Assembly (NCBI GenBank): GCA_013816895.1
Contig: JACDDR010000033.1
Coordinates: 1 to 38,538, forward strand
Source of the DNA: Bacteroidota bacterium
Lineage (GTDB): Bacteria; Bacteroidota; Bacteroidia; B-17B0; Aurantibacillaceae
Length of the DNA stretch: 38,538 nt
Direction of reading: 5' to 3'
The translations under genes and the position numbers were made by a program. Shown here piece after piece: positions 8,269 through 16,743 of this stretch. Positions within the stretch are counted from its first letter, which is position 1; each line of letters opens with the position of its first letter. The notes beneath the pieces were generated by a model. The model ran no database searches. It had not been told where the DNA came from and worked only from the letters and a program-made list of their open reading frames with translations.

Positions 8269-9465
8269 TCAACCTTTTTTATCAGGTTTTAATTCTGAAG
8301 CAGGTTTTGTTTTTAGAGAAAGCATATAAACAATTACAAACCCGCTTGCAATGGCGGGAATTAAAAAAGCCGCAGTGGGATTAAAATGAAACCAGATTAA
8401 ACCAGCCATTGAACTCGCCATCATGGTGCAAATGCTTTGCAGGCTCGCATACGTGCCCACGGCTGTGGCGGTGTCTTTTTTGTCGCTGATGTTGGTAATC
8501 CATGCTTTGGAAACACCTTCGGTGGCGGCGGCATACACACCGTAAATAAGGAAGAAGAAATAAAATAATAGTTTTGTGTTGCAGAATGCAATTCCCAGGT
8601 AAGCTATCATAAACATTGCGAGGCCAGCAATAAATATTTTTTTAAGTCCCAGTTTATCGGCCAGAACCCCCAGTGGAAAAGCGAACAGGGCATAAACAAG
8701 ATTATAGAAAATGTACACGCCAATTACATTCGTGTCGCTCAAGCCCGCTTCTTTAGCCTTAAGTAATAAAAATACGTCCGAGCTATTGAATAGCGTAAAA
8801 AAAAGCAATGCGCCGGCTAATTTACGGTAAGCAGGGGGGCTGGTTTTCCAGTAAGAAAGAAAAGAAAAAAAGGAAGTGTTTTTTTGTACTTTTTTTATTG
8901 ATGATTTTTTGTCCTTTAATAAGAAGGACGTGAACAATGCCAGCAGTCCGGGAATAAAGGCGATAAAGAAAAGTGTTTTATAGTTCGCGGGGTAAAAATG
9001 CAAGTATAATAATGCGAGTAAAGGCCCGAGTACGGCCCCTGTGGTATCCATTGCTCTGTGGAAGCCGAATATTTTTCCTTTGGTTTCGGGGGTTGCTTCG
9101 TCTGATAATATGGCGTCACGGGCCCCTGTTCTTATGCCTTTTCCCAGGCGGTCCATCGTTCTTGCAAAAAACACCCATAAAGGAGCAATAAATAAGGGTA
9201 TCAAGGGTTTAGAAAGCGCGCTGAGTGCATAACCCATTTGAACAAAAGGAACACGTTTGCCGGATAGATCGGAGCGTTTTCCGAAGTATCCTTTACTGAA
9301 CCCCGCGGTGGCCTCAGCAATTCCTTCAAGAACACCAATTAAGACAATTGAAAAGCCAATGCTTTTTAAATAAACAGGCATGATGGGATAAAGCATTTCA
9401 GATGCCGTATCAGTAAACAAGCTCACAAGGGATAAAACCCAAACCGTTCTGGTAATTCCTTTCAT
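8269..9465 (-). CDS. MFS transporter
   Basis: Major facilitator superfamily permease of 398 aa with about 12 hydrophobic segments, the usual MFS size. It shows the loop 2-3 type motif region SKGYFGKRSDLSGKRVPFV and a second DKLGLKK in the matching place of the second half (ADKLGLKKIF), as expected for an internally duplicated MFS fold. RLGKGIRTGARDAIL is typical of a group of MFS proteins found across bacteria with unknown or drug/metabolite efflux roles. The substrate cannot be read from the sequence. It is a single gene converging on the 98-aa protein; the start ATG is at 9465. Confidence 0.88.
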   Translation of the reverse strand: MKGITRTVWVLSLVSLFTDTASEMLYPIMPVYLKSIGFSIVLIGVLEGIAEATAGFSKGYFGKRSDLSGKRVPFVQMGYALSALSKPLIPLFIAPLWVFFARTMDRLGKGIRTGARDAILSDEATPETKGKIFGFHRAMDTTGAVLGPLLALLYLHFYPANYKTLFFIAFIPGLLALFTSFLLKDKKSSIKKVQKNTSFFSFLSYWKTSPPAYRKLAGALLFFTLFNSSDVFLLLKAKEAGLSDTNVIGVYIFYNLVYALFAFPLGVLADKLGLKKIFIAGLAMFMIAYLGIAFCNTKLLFYFFFLIYGVYAAATEGVSKAWITNISDKKDTATAVGTYASLQSICTMMASSMAGLIWFHFNPTAAFLIPAIASGFVIVYMLSLKTKPASELKPDKKG

Positions 9466-9592
9466 TAATCTCGCATAAAATAACCGTAATTATAATTGAA
9501 AAGCAAGGAATACAGTAAAGTGGAATGCAATTCTATAATTTGTAGCAAGGATTGGCTGGCTGAAGGTTTAATTTTGATTCAAATAAATACTT

Positions 9593-10207
9593 ATGCAGTT
9601 AAATTTATTCGGATTTGATCCGCCTGAAAAACAAAAGAAAAGTAAAAAAAGCCCAGGGTTGCCCGCAATTCACGAATATTTTTTGTTGATCTCGCCTGAA
9701 TACCAGGTAAAACAAAGCGTTCGGATCTTAAAGGCGAAATTAAACCAAACGATAGGGTTGTCCGAAGAAAATTTATTTTCCGTACCGCATTTGTCGTTGA
9801 TGGTACTGAGCAGAAAAAATGAGCAGGATGGTTTTGTGATTGAAAATACCAGGAAAGCTTTAGAAGGGCAATCTTCTTTTTCCATTGAATTGAATAAGGC
9901 GGCATCGTTTGATCACCCGCATACAAATGACCTTATCCTTAACGTGGAAAATCCGGAGCCCGTAAAAAAAATATTCAGTAACCTTTCGGGAATATTTGAC
10001 CCGGGCAGAGTTCACTCCGGCTTTACGCCACACATTACCATTGGAAGAAATATCCCTAAAAAAGATTTTGAAAAAGTGTCTTCTTCGCTCAACGAATTTA
10101 ATTTGCAAACCTCTTTTAACTGTAATGCGGTAACTATTTTGAGAAGAGAGTGGTTCGGAAAAGAAAAGACCAAATACAGAGTAATAAAAGAAGTAATGTT
10201 GAATTAA
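9593..10207 (+). CDS. 2H phosphoesterase / 2'-5' RNA ligase family protein
   Basis: 204-aa protein with the two HxT/S motifs that define the 2H phosphoesterase superfamily: HLS at residues 66-68 and HIT at 147-149 (in FTPHITIGR). These enzymes act on 2'-5' or cyclic phosphodiester bonds in RNA or nucleotides. The N-terminal MQLNLFGFDPPEKQKK is a common leader in Bacteroidota members. The real substrate is unknown. It is transcribed divergently from the MFS gene, with 127 bases between them, and is followed by a terminator at 10279-10308. Confidence 0.85.
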   Translation: MQLNLFGFDPPEKQKKSKKSPGLPAIHEYFLLISPEYQVKQSVRILKAKLNQTIGLSEENLFSVPHLSLMVLSRKNEQDGFVIENTRKALEGQSSFSIELNKAASFDHPHTNDLILNVENPEPVKKIFSNLSGIFDPGRVHSGFTPHITIGRNIPKKDFEKVSSSLNEFNLQTSFNCNAVTILRREWFGKEKTKYRVIKEVMLN

Positions 10208-10278
10208 AAGGTTCCAGAGGTCATCTTGCCGGCCTCATACGGTATAAAGCCCTTCAATAGCTGAACGAAGTTGAATAG

Positions 10279-10308
10279 AATCAGAGCGCACTGCCCTGAT
10301 TTTTTTTG
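10279..10308 (+). terminator. Terminator downstream of the 2H phosphoesterase gene
   Basis: Stem AATCAG/CTGATT around an 11-base loop, then eight T. The stem is short but the T-run is strong. Confidence 0.65.
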
Positions 10309-10430
10309 TTAGCACCAAATGCTAAATAAACAAAGAACTAATAATTATGTAAGTTTTTTATAAAGGGATGTAAGACTCTCCTTCTTAAAGAAGCCCACCT
10401 TTGCCCTATAATAATTATAAACCTAAAAAA

Positions 10431-10673
10431 ATGAAAAATACAATCTTATTAACGGGAGCATTATTTGTTGCCATGTTTACAGTATCGTGTAAAAAAGATT
10501 ACACCTGCAATTGTGAAAAAACCTACACCAGCGGCAGTGGCACCACCACCAGGAACTACTCAGTATATACATACAAGGATACAAGAACAAGAGCTGAGAC
10601 TCGTTGTAATGCAAACACTTCTTCGGGGACTGACTTAGGCGGTAACTACGCTATCAATTGCGCTATTAAATAG
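10431..10673 (+). CDS. Small cysteine-rich lipoprotein
   Basis: 80-aa protein starting MKNTILLTGALFVAMFTVSC. It has a short basic start, a hydrophobic stretch and a lipobox-like TVSC followed by KK, so a lipid-anchored envelope protein is likely. The mature part is small and has five or so further cysteines (CNC, RCN, NCAIK) and a Thr/Ser/Gly-rich middle (SGSGTTTRNYSVYTYKD). An ATG at 10401 would add ten non-signal-like residues, so 10431 is preferred. I do not recognise the family. It is followed by a strong terminator and looks monocistronic. Confidence 0.75.
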   Translation: MKNTILLTGALFVAMFTVSCKKDYTCNCEKTYTSGSGTTTRNYSVYTYKDTRTRAETRCNANTSSGTDLGGNYAINCAIK

Positions 10674-10701
10674 ATTAGTTGATTGGATAAATGTTTTAAA
10701 T

Positions 10702-10733
10702 AAAAGACCGCGAACGTTTCGTGGTCTTTTATT
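10702..10733 (+). terminator. Terminator after the small lipoprotein gene
   Basis: AAAAGACCGCGAA/TTTCGTGGTCTTTT hairpin with one G·T pair and a very short loop, with A-run on the left and T-run on the right. Confidence 0.85.
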
Positions 10734-10932
10734 TATTTAAATGAATAATAACTGAGTGGGCGTTCTTTGCAAAATGTAAATTTACAGCTTATCAATAAAT
10801 AGTAGTTAAATGCCAAATTATAAGGCATTTATCGAGTATAAATCCTTTTAATTTTCAAAAATAGTATTGAAAAAATCATAATTACGGCAATGTTCGGATT
10901 AATAGTCTACCATTACAGAAAATTGTGATATA

Positions 10933-12072
10933 ATGAGACATATTTATTGTTTAATATTAATTTCACTATTATTTTTCCCAAAAGTAATTTTCGCGCAAGT
11001 TTTTACTTTAGGTACTGCGTCTAGTTTTGTGCTATTTACAGTTAATGGGGCGGTATCTAATACCGGCAGTTCAACTCTTACCGGCAATATAGGTACGGAT
11101 ATTGGTGCCATATCTGGTTTTGGAACTGCAACTGTAACCGGGTCTTTTTACAGTTCTAATGCTGTTACGGCACAGGCTAAAACCGATTTGATTATAGGTT
11201 ATACTCAATTAATGTCTATTCCTGCAACCGCTACTCACCCCCCTTCATATGGAGGTGGTGAAACTCTAACAACTGGAGTATATACTGTAGCCGGTGCAGG
11301 GTCGGTAGGGGGAAATCTTACTCTTGATGGTTTAGGAGATACCGCGGCGGTGTTTATTTTTAGGTTTGGAGGTGCTTATACAGTAGGTGCAGCCTCATCA
11401 GTAATTTTAATTAACGGAGCAAGGGCCTGTAATATATTTTGGGTATCAGAAGGCGCTATTTCCATTGCCGCATCTACTATAATGAAAGGTACTCTCATTG
11501 CAAATAACGCGGCTGTTTCTATGGCGGCCGGGGGCGATCTTGATGGAAGAATGCTTTCAACAACCGGAGCTGTTGCTTATGGACCTGCAATAGCATATAT
11601 ACCTACTTGCCTAAATAATATTGCAATTCCTCCTCCCCCGCCTTGTTGCAATCCTAACTTTGGCAGTACAATTAATTTTGTGCTTTTTACAAATAATGGA
11701 GCAGTCTCTAACACCGGTGCGTCTAACCTTTCAGTTAATTTAGGGTCAGACCTCGGAGTAATTAGCGGTTTCGGAACTGCCACGGTATCAGGCACCATAG
11801 AGAATGCGAATGCTGTAACAGCACAAGCTAAAATAGATTTGAATAGTCTTTATAATCAGCTAAGTATCACTCCTGTGACTAACAACTCACATGCAGCTGC
11901 ATTTGGTGGAGGAGAAACATTAAATACTGGAGTGTACTATATCGGTAGCGCTGCATCATTAGCCGGAACGCTTACTTTGAATGCACAAGGTAATCCCAAT
12001 GCGATATTTATTTTCAGGATCTTAGGTGCATTTTCTGTAGCAGCAAATTCTACAATCCTTATGCTTAATTGA
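10933..12072 (+). pseudogene. DUF3494 (ice-binding-like) secreted protein, second domain truncated
   Basis: 379-aa frame with a signal peptide (MRHIYCLILISLLFFPKVIFAQ) and two tandem DUF3494 domains, the beta-solenoid fold of many bacterial ice-binding proteins and adhesins. Domain 1 is about residues 24-230 and domain 2 starts near 245 after a proline/cysteine linker (PPPPPCCNPNFG). Equivalent blocks are SNTGSSTLTGNIGTDIGAISG and SNTGASNLSVNLGSDLGVISG, and FIFRFGGAYTVGAASSVILING against FIFRILGAFSVAANSTILMLN. Domain 2 stops at that point, about 60-70 residues short, and the next codons belong to a helicase in another frame. The C-terminus, including any T9SS sorting domain, is therefore lost. 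Ice binding is not proven; many DUF3494 proteins in mesophiles have unknown roles. Confidence 0.82.
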
Positions 12073-12958
12073 CAAGATCACATTTGCCACGATAGGAAGT
12101 GTCATTAAGAAAAAGCATTTATTCAGCGGTGTAAGAAACATCATTATTGATGAGTGCCACCTTGTGAACTCTAAGGACGGAATGTACAATGAGTTTATCC
12201 GAAGCTTTCCAAATGCCAAAGTTTTAGGATTTACCGCTACACCTTACCGATTGTCCAACAGCTTTGAAGGCGCTCAGCTTAAATTTCTGACAAGGACCAG
12301 TCCGAGAATATTTAATAAAGTTCTGTATTATATACAAAATGATGTATTGTTTAATGCCGGACACCTTGCAAAGCTTGAGTACTTCAACTTCAATGTGGTT
12401 GATCGCAAAATGCTTAAAACAAACTCATCAGGAACTGATTTTACAGAGGCAAGTCTCAGGAATTATTACAGGGAAATCAATATGCCTCGCATCACTACTG
12501 ACTATGCAAATAGGTTATTAAAGAAAAGAAAAAACCTTTTGATATTCTGTTCACTTATCAGCGAAGCGAATGAAGTAAGTGCGGGCATACCTGGAGCGTA
12601 TGTATTGACTGGTGAAACAGAGTCATCCGAAAGAGCAAGGTTGTTAACTCAGTTCAAGAATGGAACTATAAAGTGTCTTATCAATGTCGGAGTATTAACA
12701 ACTGGCTTTGATTACCCTGAATTGGAATGTGTATTAATAGCACGTTCAACAATGTCCCTTTCACTCTATTATCAAATCGTTGGCCGGGCAATGCGACCGC
12801 ATCCCAATAAGGAAACGGCGTGGATAGTTGACTTAGGTGGTAACATCACCTTCTTTGGAAAGATTGAGACCATGCAAATTCAAACCTGCTCTAAAGGACT
12901 TTACTCCATTTGGAATAATGGTAGGCAATTAACGAATATTCCGTTTTCAAAAAATTAA
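12065..12958 (+). pseudogene. 5'-truncated superfamily 2 DEAD/DEAH-type helicase
   Basis: The visible reading frame runs without a stop from the junction (IDKITFATIGSVIKK) to 12958. It shows motif Ia-region ITFATIGSV, Walker B box DECH, motif III FTATPYRLS, the C-terminal RecA domain with LTTGFDYPEL and motif VI QIVGRAMRPHP. Walker A and everything upstream are missing, and no start codon exists before 12164, inside the DECH region. The remaining 290 residues could not be an active ATPase. Full-length relatives are RecQ/SSL2-like phage or plasmid helicases. This is the left edge of the accessory block, fused to the broken DUF3494 gene. Confidence 0.85.
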
Positions 12959-12985
12959 ATAATTAATCCAAATAAATAAAACAAA

Positions 12986-13756
12986 ATGAACAATCAATTT
13001 TTCACACAACTCGCAGAGACCCTAAAGGACAGGCAAGAACTGCGCATGAACATTAAGAAAATAGCCGGAGATCTGGTTATCGTAGTAACCCCGAACTTCA
13101 AGGAAGAGGGCAAAACAATTCAGATGTCCGGCACTCCGTCTGAAATTGACGAGCACTTCTTATCTGAAATTCATAAACCGCTTTCCGTAGAAAAAGCGTT
13201 TGAATCCAACGCCGATGAAGTAAAAAAAGAATTGGAAGAAGATGAGGAAGAAGAAAAAAAGGAAATCAAAACCCCTGAACCGAAAAAGCCGGTTAAGAAA
13301 GCCGCTGTTAAAAAAGGAAGTAAATATCCTGCACCAAAAGTTGATCCGCAACACGAAAAGGATTTAGAAGAAGCGTTACAACCTGAAGAAGAAACAAAGG
13401 AGGAAGAAAATGACGAGGCAAAGCTTAGTCCAAAATTTGAGGAAGCTCTTAAAGAAGAAACTATTTCTGAAGCTGAACTTGAAGTAAAGTTGGAAGCAGA
13501 AAAAGAAACTATCGTAACTTCTGAAGAAGTTGAGGAGCCTGTAAAAGAAGAAGACGGCCCTTCACCAAAGGAATTATTCGAACACTTTATGTCCGAAGGC
13601 AAGCGTTTATTCGACGATCGTAAATACCAAGATGCAGAAGCCTCTTATAAAAGTGCAACCGAATTATTTCCGGACAACGAGAAAGCAAAAGCAGTCTTAG
13701 CCAACGCCACCAAATGGGTTAAAGCAATCGCAAATTTAAAACCAGCAACCACTTAA
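12986..13756 (+). CDS. PRTRC system protein E
   Basis: 256-aa protein placed directly before PRTRC C. The N-terminal 65 residues (MNNQFFTQLAETLKDRQELR, then IAGDLVIVVTPNF) match the short conserved PRTRC E domain. Residues 75-190 are a highly acidic/lysine-rich low-complexity linker, likely disordered. Residues about 197-245 read as one or two TPR-like helical repeats (GKRLFDDRKYQDAEASYKSA). The TPR extension is not part of the minimal E family as I know it. PRTRC means ParB-related, ThiF-related cassette; its function is unknown. The assignment rests on the N-terminus plus position, so the family name is moderately sure. Confidence 0.75.
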   Translation: MNNQFFTQLAETLKDRQELRMNIKKIAGDLVIVVTPNFKEEGKTIQMSGTPSEIDEHFLSEIHKPLSVEKAFESNADEVKKELEEDEEEEKKEIKTPEPKKPVKKAAVKKGSKYPAPKVDPQHEKDLEEALQPEEETKEEENDEAKLSPKFEEALKEETISEAELEVKLEAEKETIVTSEEVEEPVKEEDGPSPKELFEHFMSEGKRLFDDRKYQDAEASYKSATELFPDNEKAKAVLANATKWVKAIANLKPATT

Positions 13757-13774
13757 AAATTAAAGGAGAAAATT

Positions 13775-14002
13775 ATGGCATTTCAAGTTAAAGGCGCTAA
13801 GCGCAAATTCATTATCGTAAAAGATAATAAAAAAGAAAACATCGAACTGAAAGATCCGCATCCGAATATGTCGCATCAGGAAGTGATCAATCATTACAGT
13901 TCACAATATCCTGAATTAACCACCGCAAACATTGATGGCCCGAATATGGAAGGGGATGTGGCTGTGTATAAGTTCACCACGGTATTAGGCACAAAGGGAT
14001 GA
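13775..14002 (+). CDS. PRTRC system protein C
   Basis: 75-aa protein, the most recognisable member of the cassette. It shows the conserved C-family pattern: a beta strand start (KRKFIIVKDNKKENIEL), then DPHPNMSHQEVINHYSSQYPEL with T-A-N and DGP, and the terminal LGTKG. Family members are 65-80 aa with exactly this layout. It has a good ribosome-binding-like AAGGAG 8 bases before the ATG. Its stop codon overlaps the next ATG (ATGA). Function unknown; the conserved cassette order E-C-F-B-ThiF is followed here. Confidence 0.9.
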   Translation: MAFQVKGAKRKFIIVKDNKKENIELKDPHPNMSHQEVINHYSSQYPELTTANIDGPNMEGDVAVYKFTTVLGTKG

Positions 14003-14202
14003 CAACTGAGCAGGTAATTAAAAGAATATCAGAATGCGAAAAGCGGAAACCATCAGACAGAAACGACCACTACAAACTCGGAAGGATATTCGAGAAAGTG
14101 TCGAACATAAAGAAGGATTACCTGGAGAACGGGTTTCAGGACGAACTGGGGGAGAACCCTCCGGTTCTTCCCTCCCCGTTCCTTCTTTCTCCGGTCTTTT
14201 AG
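13999..14202 (+). CDS. Small ORF overlapping the start of the PRTRC F-like gene
   Basis: 67-aa frame starting in a 4-base ATGA overlap with PRTRC C, which is the usual packing in this block. The first 45 residues (MTTEQVIKRISECEKRKPSD, then NDHYKLGRIFEKVSN) have normal composition for this organism, while the same bases read in the next gene's frame give an arginine/glycine/serine-rich segment. It ends in PPVLPSPFLLSPVF at 14202, just before the other frame becomes protein-like. It may be a small gene of its own, or the true start of the F-like protein separated by a frameshift. I cannot decide between these. Confidence 0.5.
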   Translation: MTTEQVIKRISECEKRKPSDRNDHYKLGRIFEKVSNIKKDYLENGFQDELGENPPVLPSPFLLSPVF

Positions 14203-15194
14203 ATAAGAATCTGACTGCAAAAAGTTGCTTCATTGATACGCAGAGCTTCCCTGAAGATGAGCTGACCAGTTTCATTCTTGAAATGCACGAATGCTTACAG
14301 AACGTTCCCAATTACCACGATGAAAAAGTATGGGACAAGTTGCCCTCGCTTATTGAACTCGCTGATCACTTGGTGCAACGGATCAGAAAGCATACACCAA
14401 CAGGCTATTCTTGGGTTGTTCAAAAAAATGAAGAGGAGTTGGTACTTCAATATGTTAAGGGTGTGCGGGATTTGGATAATTACAATGCCGTGCCATTGGA
14501 GTGGCTTCCTGCCTTAAAGGCTCAACATGAAGGCTTGCATAACATTGTGGTTGGCACGCTTTACTACATTGCCCATACGTGCAGCATGGAGATTATATAT
14601 ACCAAGTACGATGAGTATTATATCGAGGACAGAGGTTTGCAAGAAACAGATAACGAAGAGGAAGACTTACTGGCGTATAGTGATGTTTTGAAATACAAAA
14701 AGGGAGGCATCGCCAATATGTACTTAAAGGAAATGAAAGACTTTTATTCGCTCTATGGTATGCAAGATCTGATTGACCTGATACAAAATTTTACACCTCG
14801 TGGTGAGCTTCAGAAAAAAATAAAAGCTTGGTTAATGGTAGCAATTCCAGTGCTTCACAATCCGCCCTGTTTGGAGAATTATATTCTCCCGAACGAAGAG
14901 CATAACGAATATGATGGGCCTCCATTAACCATCAATGATGTGCTCAACTTTCCATGGTCTTTTTATGATCACGTGTTTACTAATTCAGAGGATTGGCGCA
15001 ATGATGTATACTCTAATAGCGGGATGTTTGACTCAGGCGTGTTCGGAGAATTTAATAAATCAAAACACATAGAACCGGCACCAATCGACCCAATTAAAAA
15101 CCTTCTCCTTTTTATGAAAATGGGAAGAGATGTTTACTTCAAATTTTACGATTCAAATATTAAACGATTTTATGATAAACGAAGGAACGACTAA
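14034..15194 (+). CDS. PRTRC system protein F-like protein
   Basis: 386-aa frame between PRTRC C and B, the position of protein F in PRTRC cassettes. From about residue 60 onward (CFIDTQSFPEDELTSFILEM) it reads as an ordinary soluble, acidic protein with segments such as YKKGGIANMYLKEMKDFYSL. Residues 1-55 are probably not real coding sequence in this frame (see the overlapping ORF at 13999-14202). No ATG, GTG or TTG is available between there and residue 60, so the start is uncertain. I do not see a catalytic motif. The family name rests mainly on position and size. Confidence 0.6.
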   Translation: MRKAETIRQKRPLQTRKDIRESVEHKEGLPGERVSGRTGGEPSGSSLPVPSFSGLLDKNLTAKSCFIDTQSFPEDELTSFILEMHECLQNVPNYHDEKVWDKLPSLIELADHLVQRIRKHTPTGYSWVVQKNEEELVLQYVKGVRDLDNYNAVPLEWLPALKAQHEGLHNIVVGTLYYIAHTCSMEIIYTKYDEYYIEDRGLQETDNEEEDLLAYSDVLKYKKGGIANMYLKEMKDFYSLYGMQDLIDLIQNFTPRGELQKKIKAWLMVAIPVLHNPPCLENYILPNEEHNEYDGPPLTINDVLNFPWSFYDHVFTNSEDWRNDVYSNSGMFDSGVFGEFNKSKHIEPAPIDPIKNLLLFMKMGRDVYFKFYDSNIKRFYDKRRND

Positions 15195-15891
15195 CCCATT
15201 TAATCCCATCCAAGCCGTGATAGTCTATAAAAAAGACTCCACGTATTATTTGGAAACACACGACATCTTGCGAGGCGAAGATAAATTCCTTTGGCAAGAA
15301 GGTCGACCATTTCTGAAGGAGCAATTAAAAGAACTCTCTCTTTCACTTGGCAATTCGAGTTTTACGCCAATGGAAGTAAAAGGCTTGATGCCTGATAACA
15401 TTTTACACTTGCAACAAACTTTCTTTAACACAAACATTGCTTGGTATTTACCACCATCAAAACGAGTGCTACATTTTAAAAAGGAACTTAAACTCGCAAC
15501 TGGAACTATTTTACTGCCCGGGCTCATCTTCTGCGTAAGCAATAAAACATTAACCGTGGTGTCAGTAAAAGGAAAAAACAAGCCCACTTTAAAAACCAAA
15601 GTATTTAAAGCGCCATTCCATAACATCCATTCGTATGGAAAGGTTTGCATGGGGAACACCGGAGAAAATAAAAGCAAAAATATTCTTCAGGAAGAGATGC
15701 TTCGATGGGAACGGAGGTTTTTTAATTCTTACTTCAGTCATTTCCTTGACGAGAAGGTTGTAACCAAGGGAACAAACCTGCAGATCTTATTCAAGAACTT
15801 AATGAAATCGCAAAAGCCATTTCCGGAAAACGTACTTGTGCCATCGTCATTTAAAACAGTTGAGAAACTATTAAAGGATTTTACAAAATGA
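15172..15891 (+). CDS. PRTRC system protein B
   Basis: 239 aa from the ATG at 15172, which overlaps the previous gene by 23 bases; an ATG at 15130 would add 14 residues with no family support. Features matching PRTRC B are the start IQAVIVYKKDSTYYLETHDI, the central WYLPPSKRVLHF with the LPGLIFCVSNKTLTVVSVKG strands, and the late HNIHSYGKVCMGN block. The structure appears beta-rich in the first half and helical at the end. No enzymatic motif is evident. It overlaps the ThiF gene by 4 bases (ATGA), so the two are probably made together. Confidence 0.82.
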   Translation: MINEGTTNPFNPIQAVIVYKKDSTYYLETHDILRGEDKFLWQEGRPFLKEQLKELSLSLGNSSFTPMEVKGLMPDNILHLQQTFFNTNIAWYLPPSKRVLHFKKELKLATGTILLPGLIFCVSNKTLTVVSVKGKNKPTLKTKVFKAPFHNIHSYGKVCMGNTGENKSKNILQEEMLRWERRFFNSYFSHFLDEKVVTKGTNLQILFKNLMKSQKPFPENVLVPSSFKTVEKLLKDFTK

Positions 15892-16721
15892 AGACACACA
15901 CGACAGCAGCTTATTTAATTAATCCGGAACACCCGGTTACTGTTCAAGTAATCGGTTGCGGAGGGAACGGGAGCCAAGTATTAACCCAACTGGCCCGTAT
16001 CAATGAAGCACTCAAAAAGCTTGGACACCTTGGCATTCATGTGACTTGTTTTGATAACGACATCATCACCGAAGCAAACATGGGCCGGCAGTTATTCTCT
16101 CCCTCCGAGCTTGGTATGAATAAAGCGGTGGCTCTGATCACTCGACTTAATAGATTCTTTGGAACGTCATGGAAAGCCATGCCAATTTTATTTAATAGTA
16201 AGGTGGAAATTTTGGAACGCAGAGCGAACATTACTATTTCGTGTGTTGATTCTATCGCAACACGAATTGAAATTGAGAAGTGCTTAATGGAGAAACTTAA
16301 AAAGAATCATGGCGACCCTTACTATGGCACCTACTATTGGATGGATTTAGGCAACACTCAAAATTCAGGACAATTCATTTTAGGTAGCATTGGAGGTATT
16401 GAACAACCGGAAAGAATCATTAGTAAAGCCTCTACTAAAAAAGTAAAAGCCACGCTTGGAGTTGACATTGAATCATTGTTTGTTTCAACCCTGCCCAACG
16501 TATTCGAGAAGTTTCCTGCCATGAAAAAGCAAAAGGAAAAAGAATCCGGACCCAGCTGCTCCTTAGCCGAAGCATTGGACAAACAAGATCTATTTATTAA
16601 TTCAACTCTTTCTCAGCTGGCGATGGGTTTGTTGTGGAAGCTCTTTCGTGAAGGAAAGATTAATTACCACGGCGCCTTTGTGAATTTAGAAACATTAAAA
16701 ATTGCACCCATTTATATATAA
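15888..16721 (+). CDS. PRTRC system ThiF family protein
   Basis: 277-aa member of the ThiF/E1-like adenylyltransferase fold, the ThiF-related part that gives PRTRC its name. The nucleotide-binding motif VIGCGGNGSQ is at residues 21-30, the ITEANMGRQLF block corresponds to the NLNRQ region, and ISCVDSIATR matches the later strand. Classical E1 enzymes activate a ubiquitin-like Gly-Gly protein; no such carrier is visible in this block, and PRTRC C does not end in Gly-Gly. Its substrate is unknown. It is distinct from the thiamine ThiF at the left end of the window. Confidence 0.88.
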   Translation: MKTHTTAAYLINPEHPVTVQVIGCGGNGSQVLTQLARINEALKKLGHLGIHVTCFDNDIITEANMGRQLFSPSELGMNKAVALITRLNRFFGTSWKAMPILFNSKVEILERRANITISCVDSIATRIEIEKCLMEKLKKNHGDPYYGTYYWMDLGNTQNSGQFILGSIGGIEQPERIISKASTKKVKATLGVDIESLFVSTLPNVFEKFPAMKKQKEKESGPSCSLAEALDKQDLFINSTLSQLAMGLLWKLFREGKINYHGAFVNLETLKIAPIYI

Positions 16722-16743
16722 CCCTTAATCCACCCCACACCCT

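Noticed and set aside
13160..13602. Minus-strand Phe- and Ser-rich ORFs over PRTRC E
   Set aside because: They are the complement of the GAA/AAG-rich acidic linker of PRTRC E; composition is an artefact of that strand.
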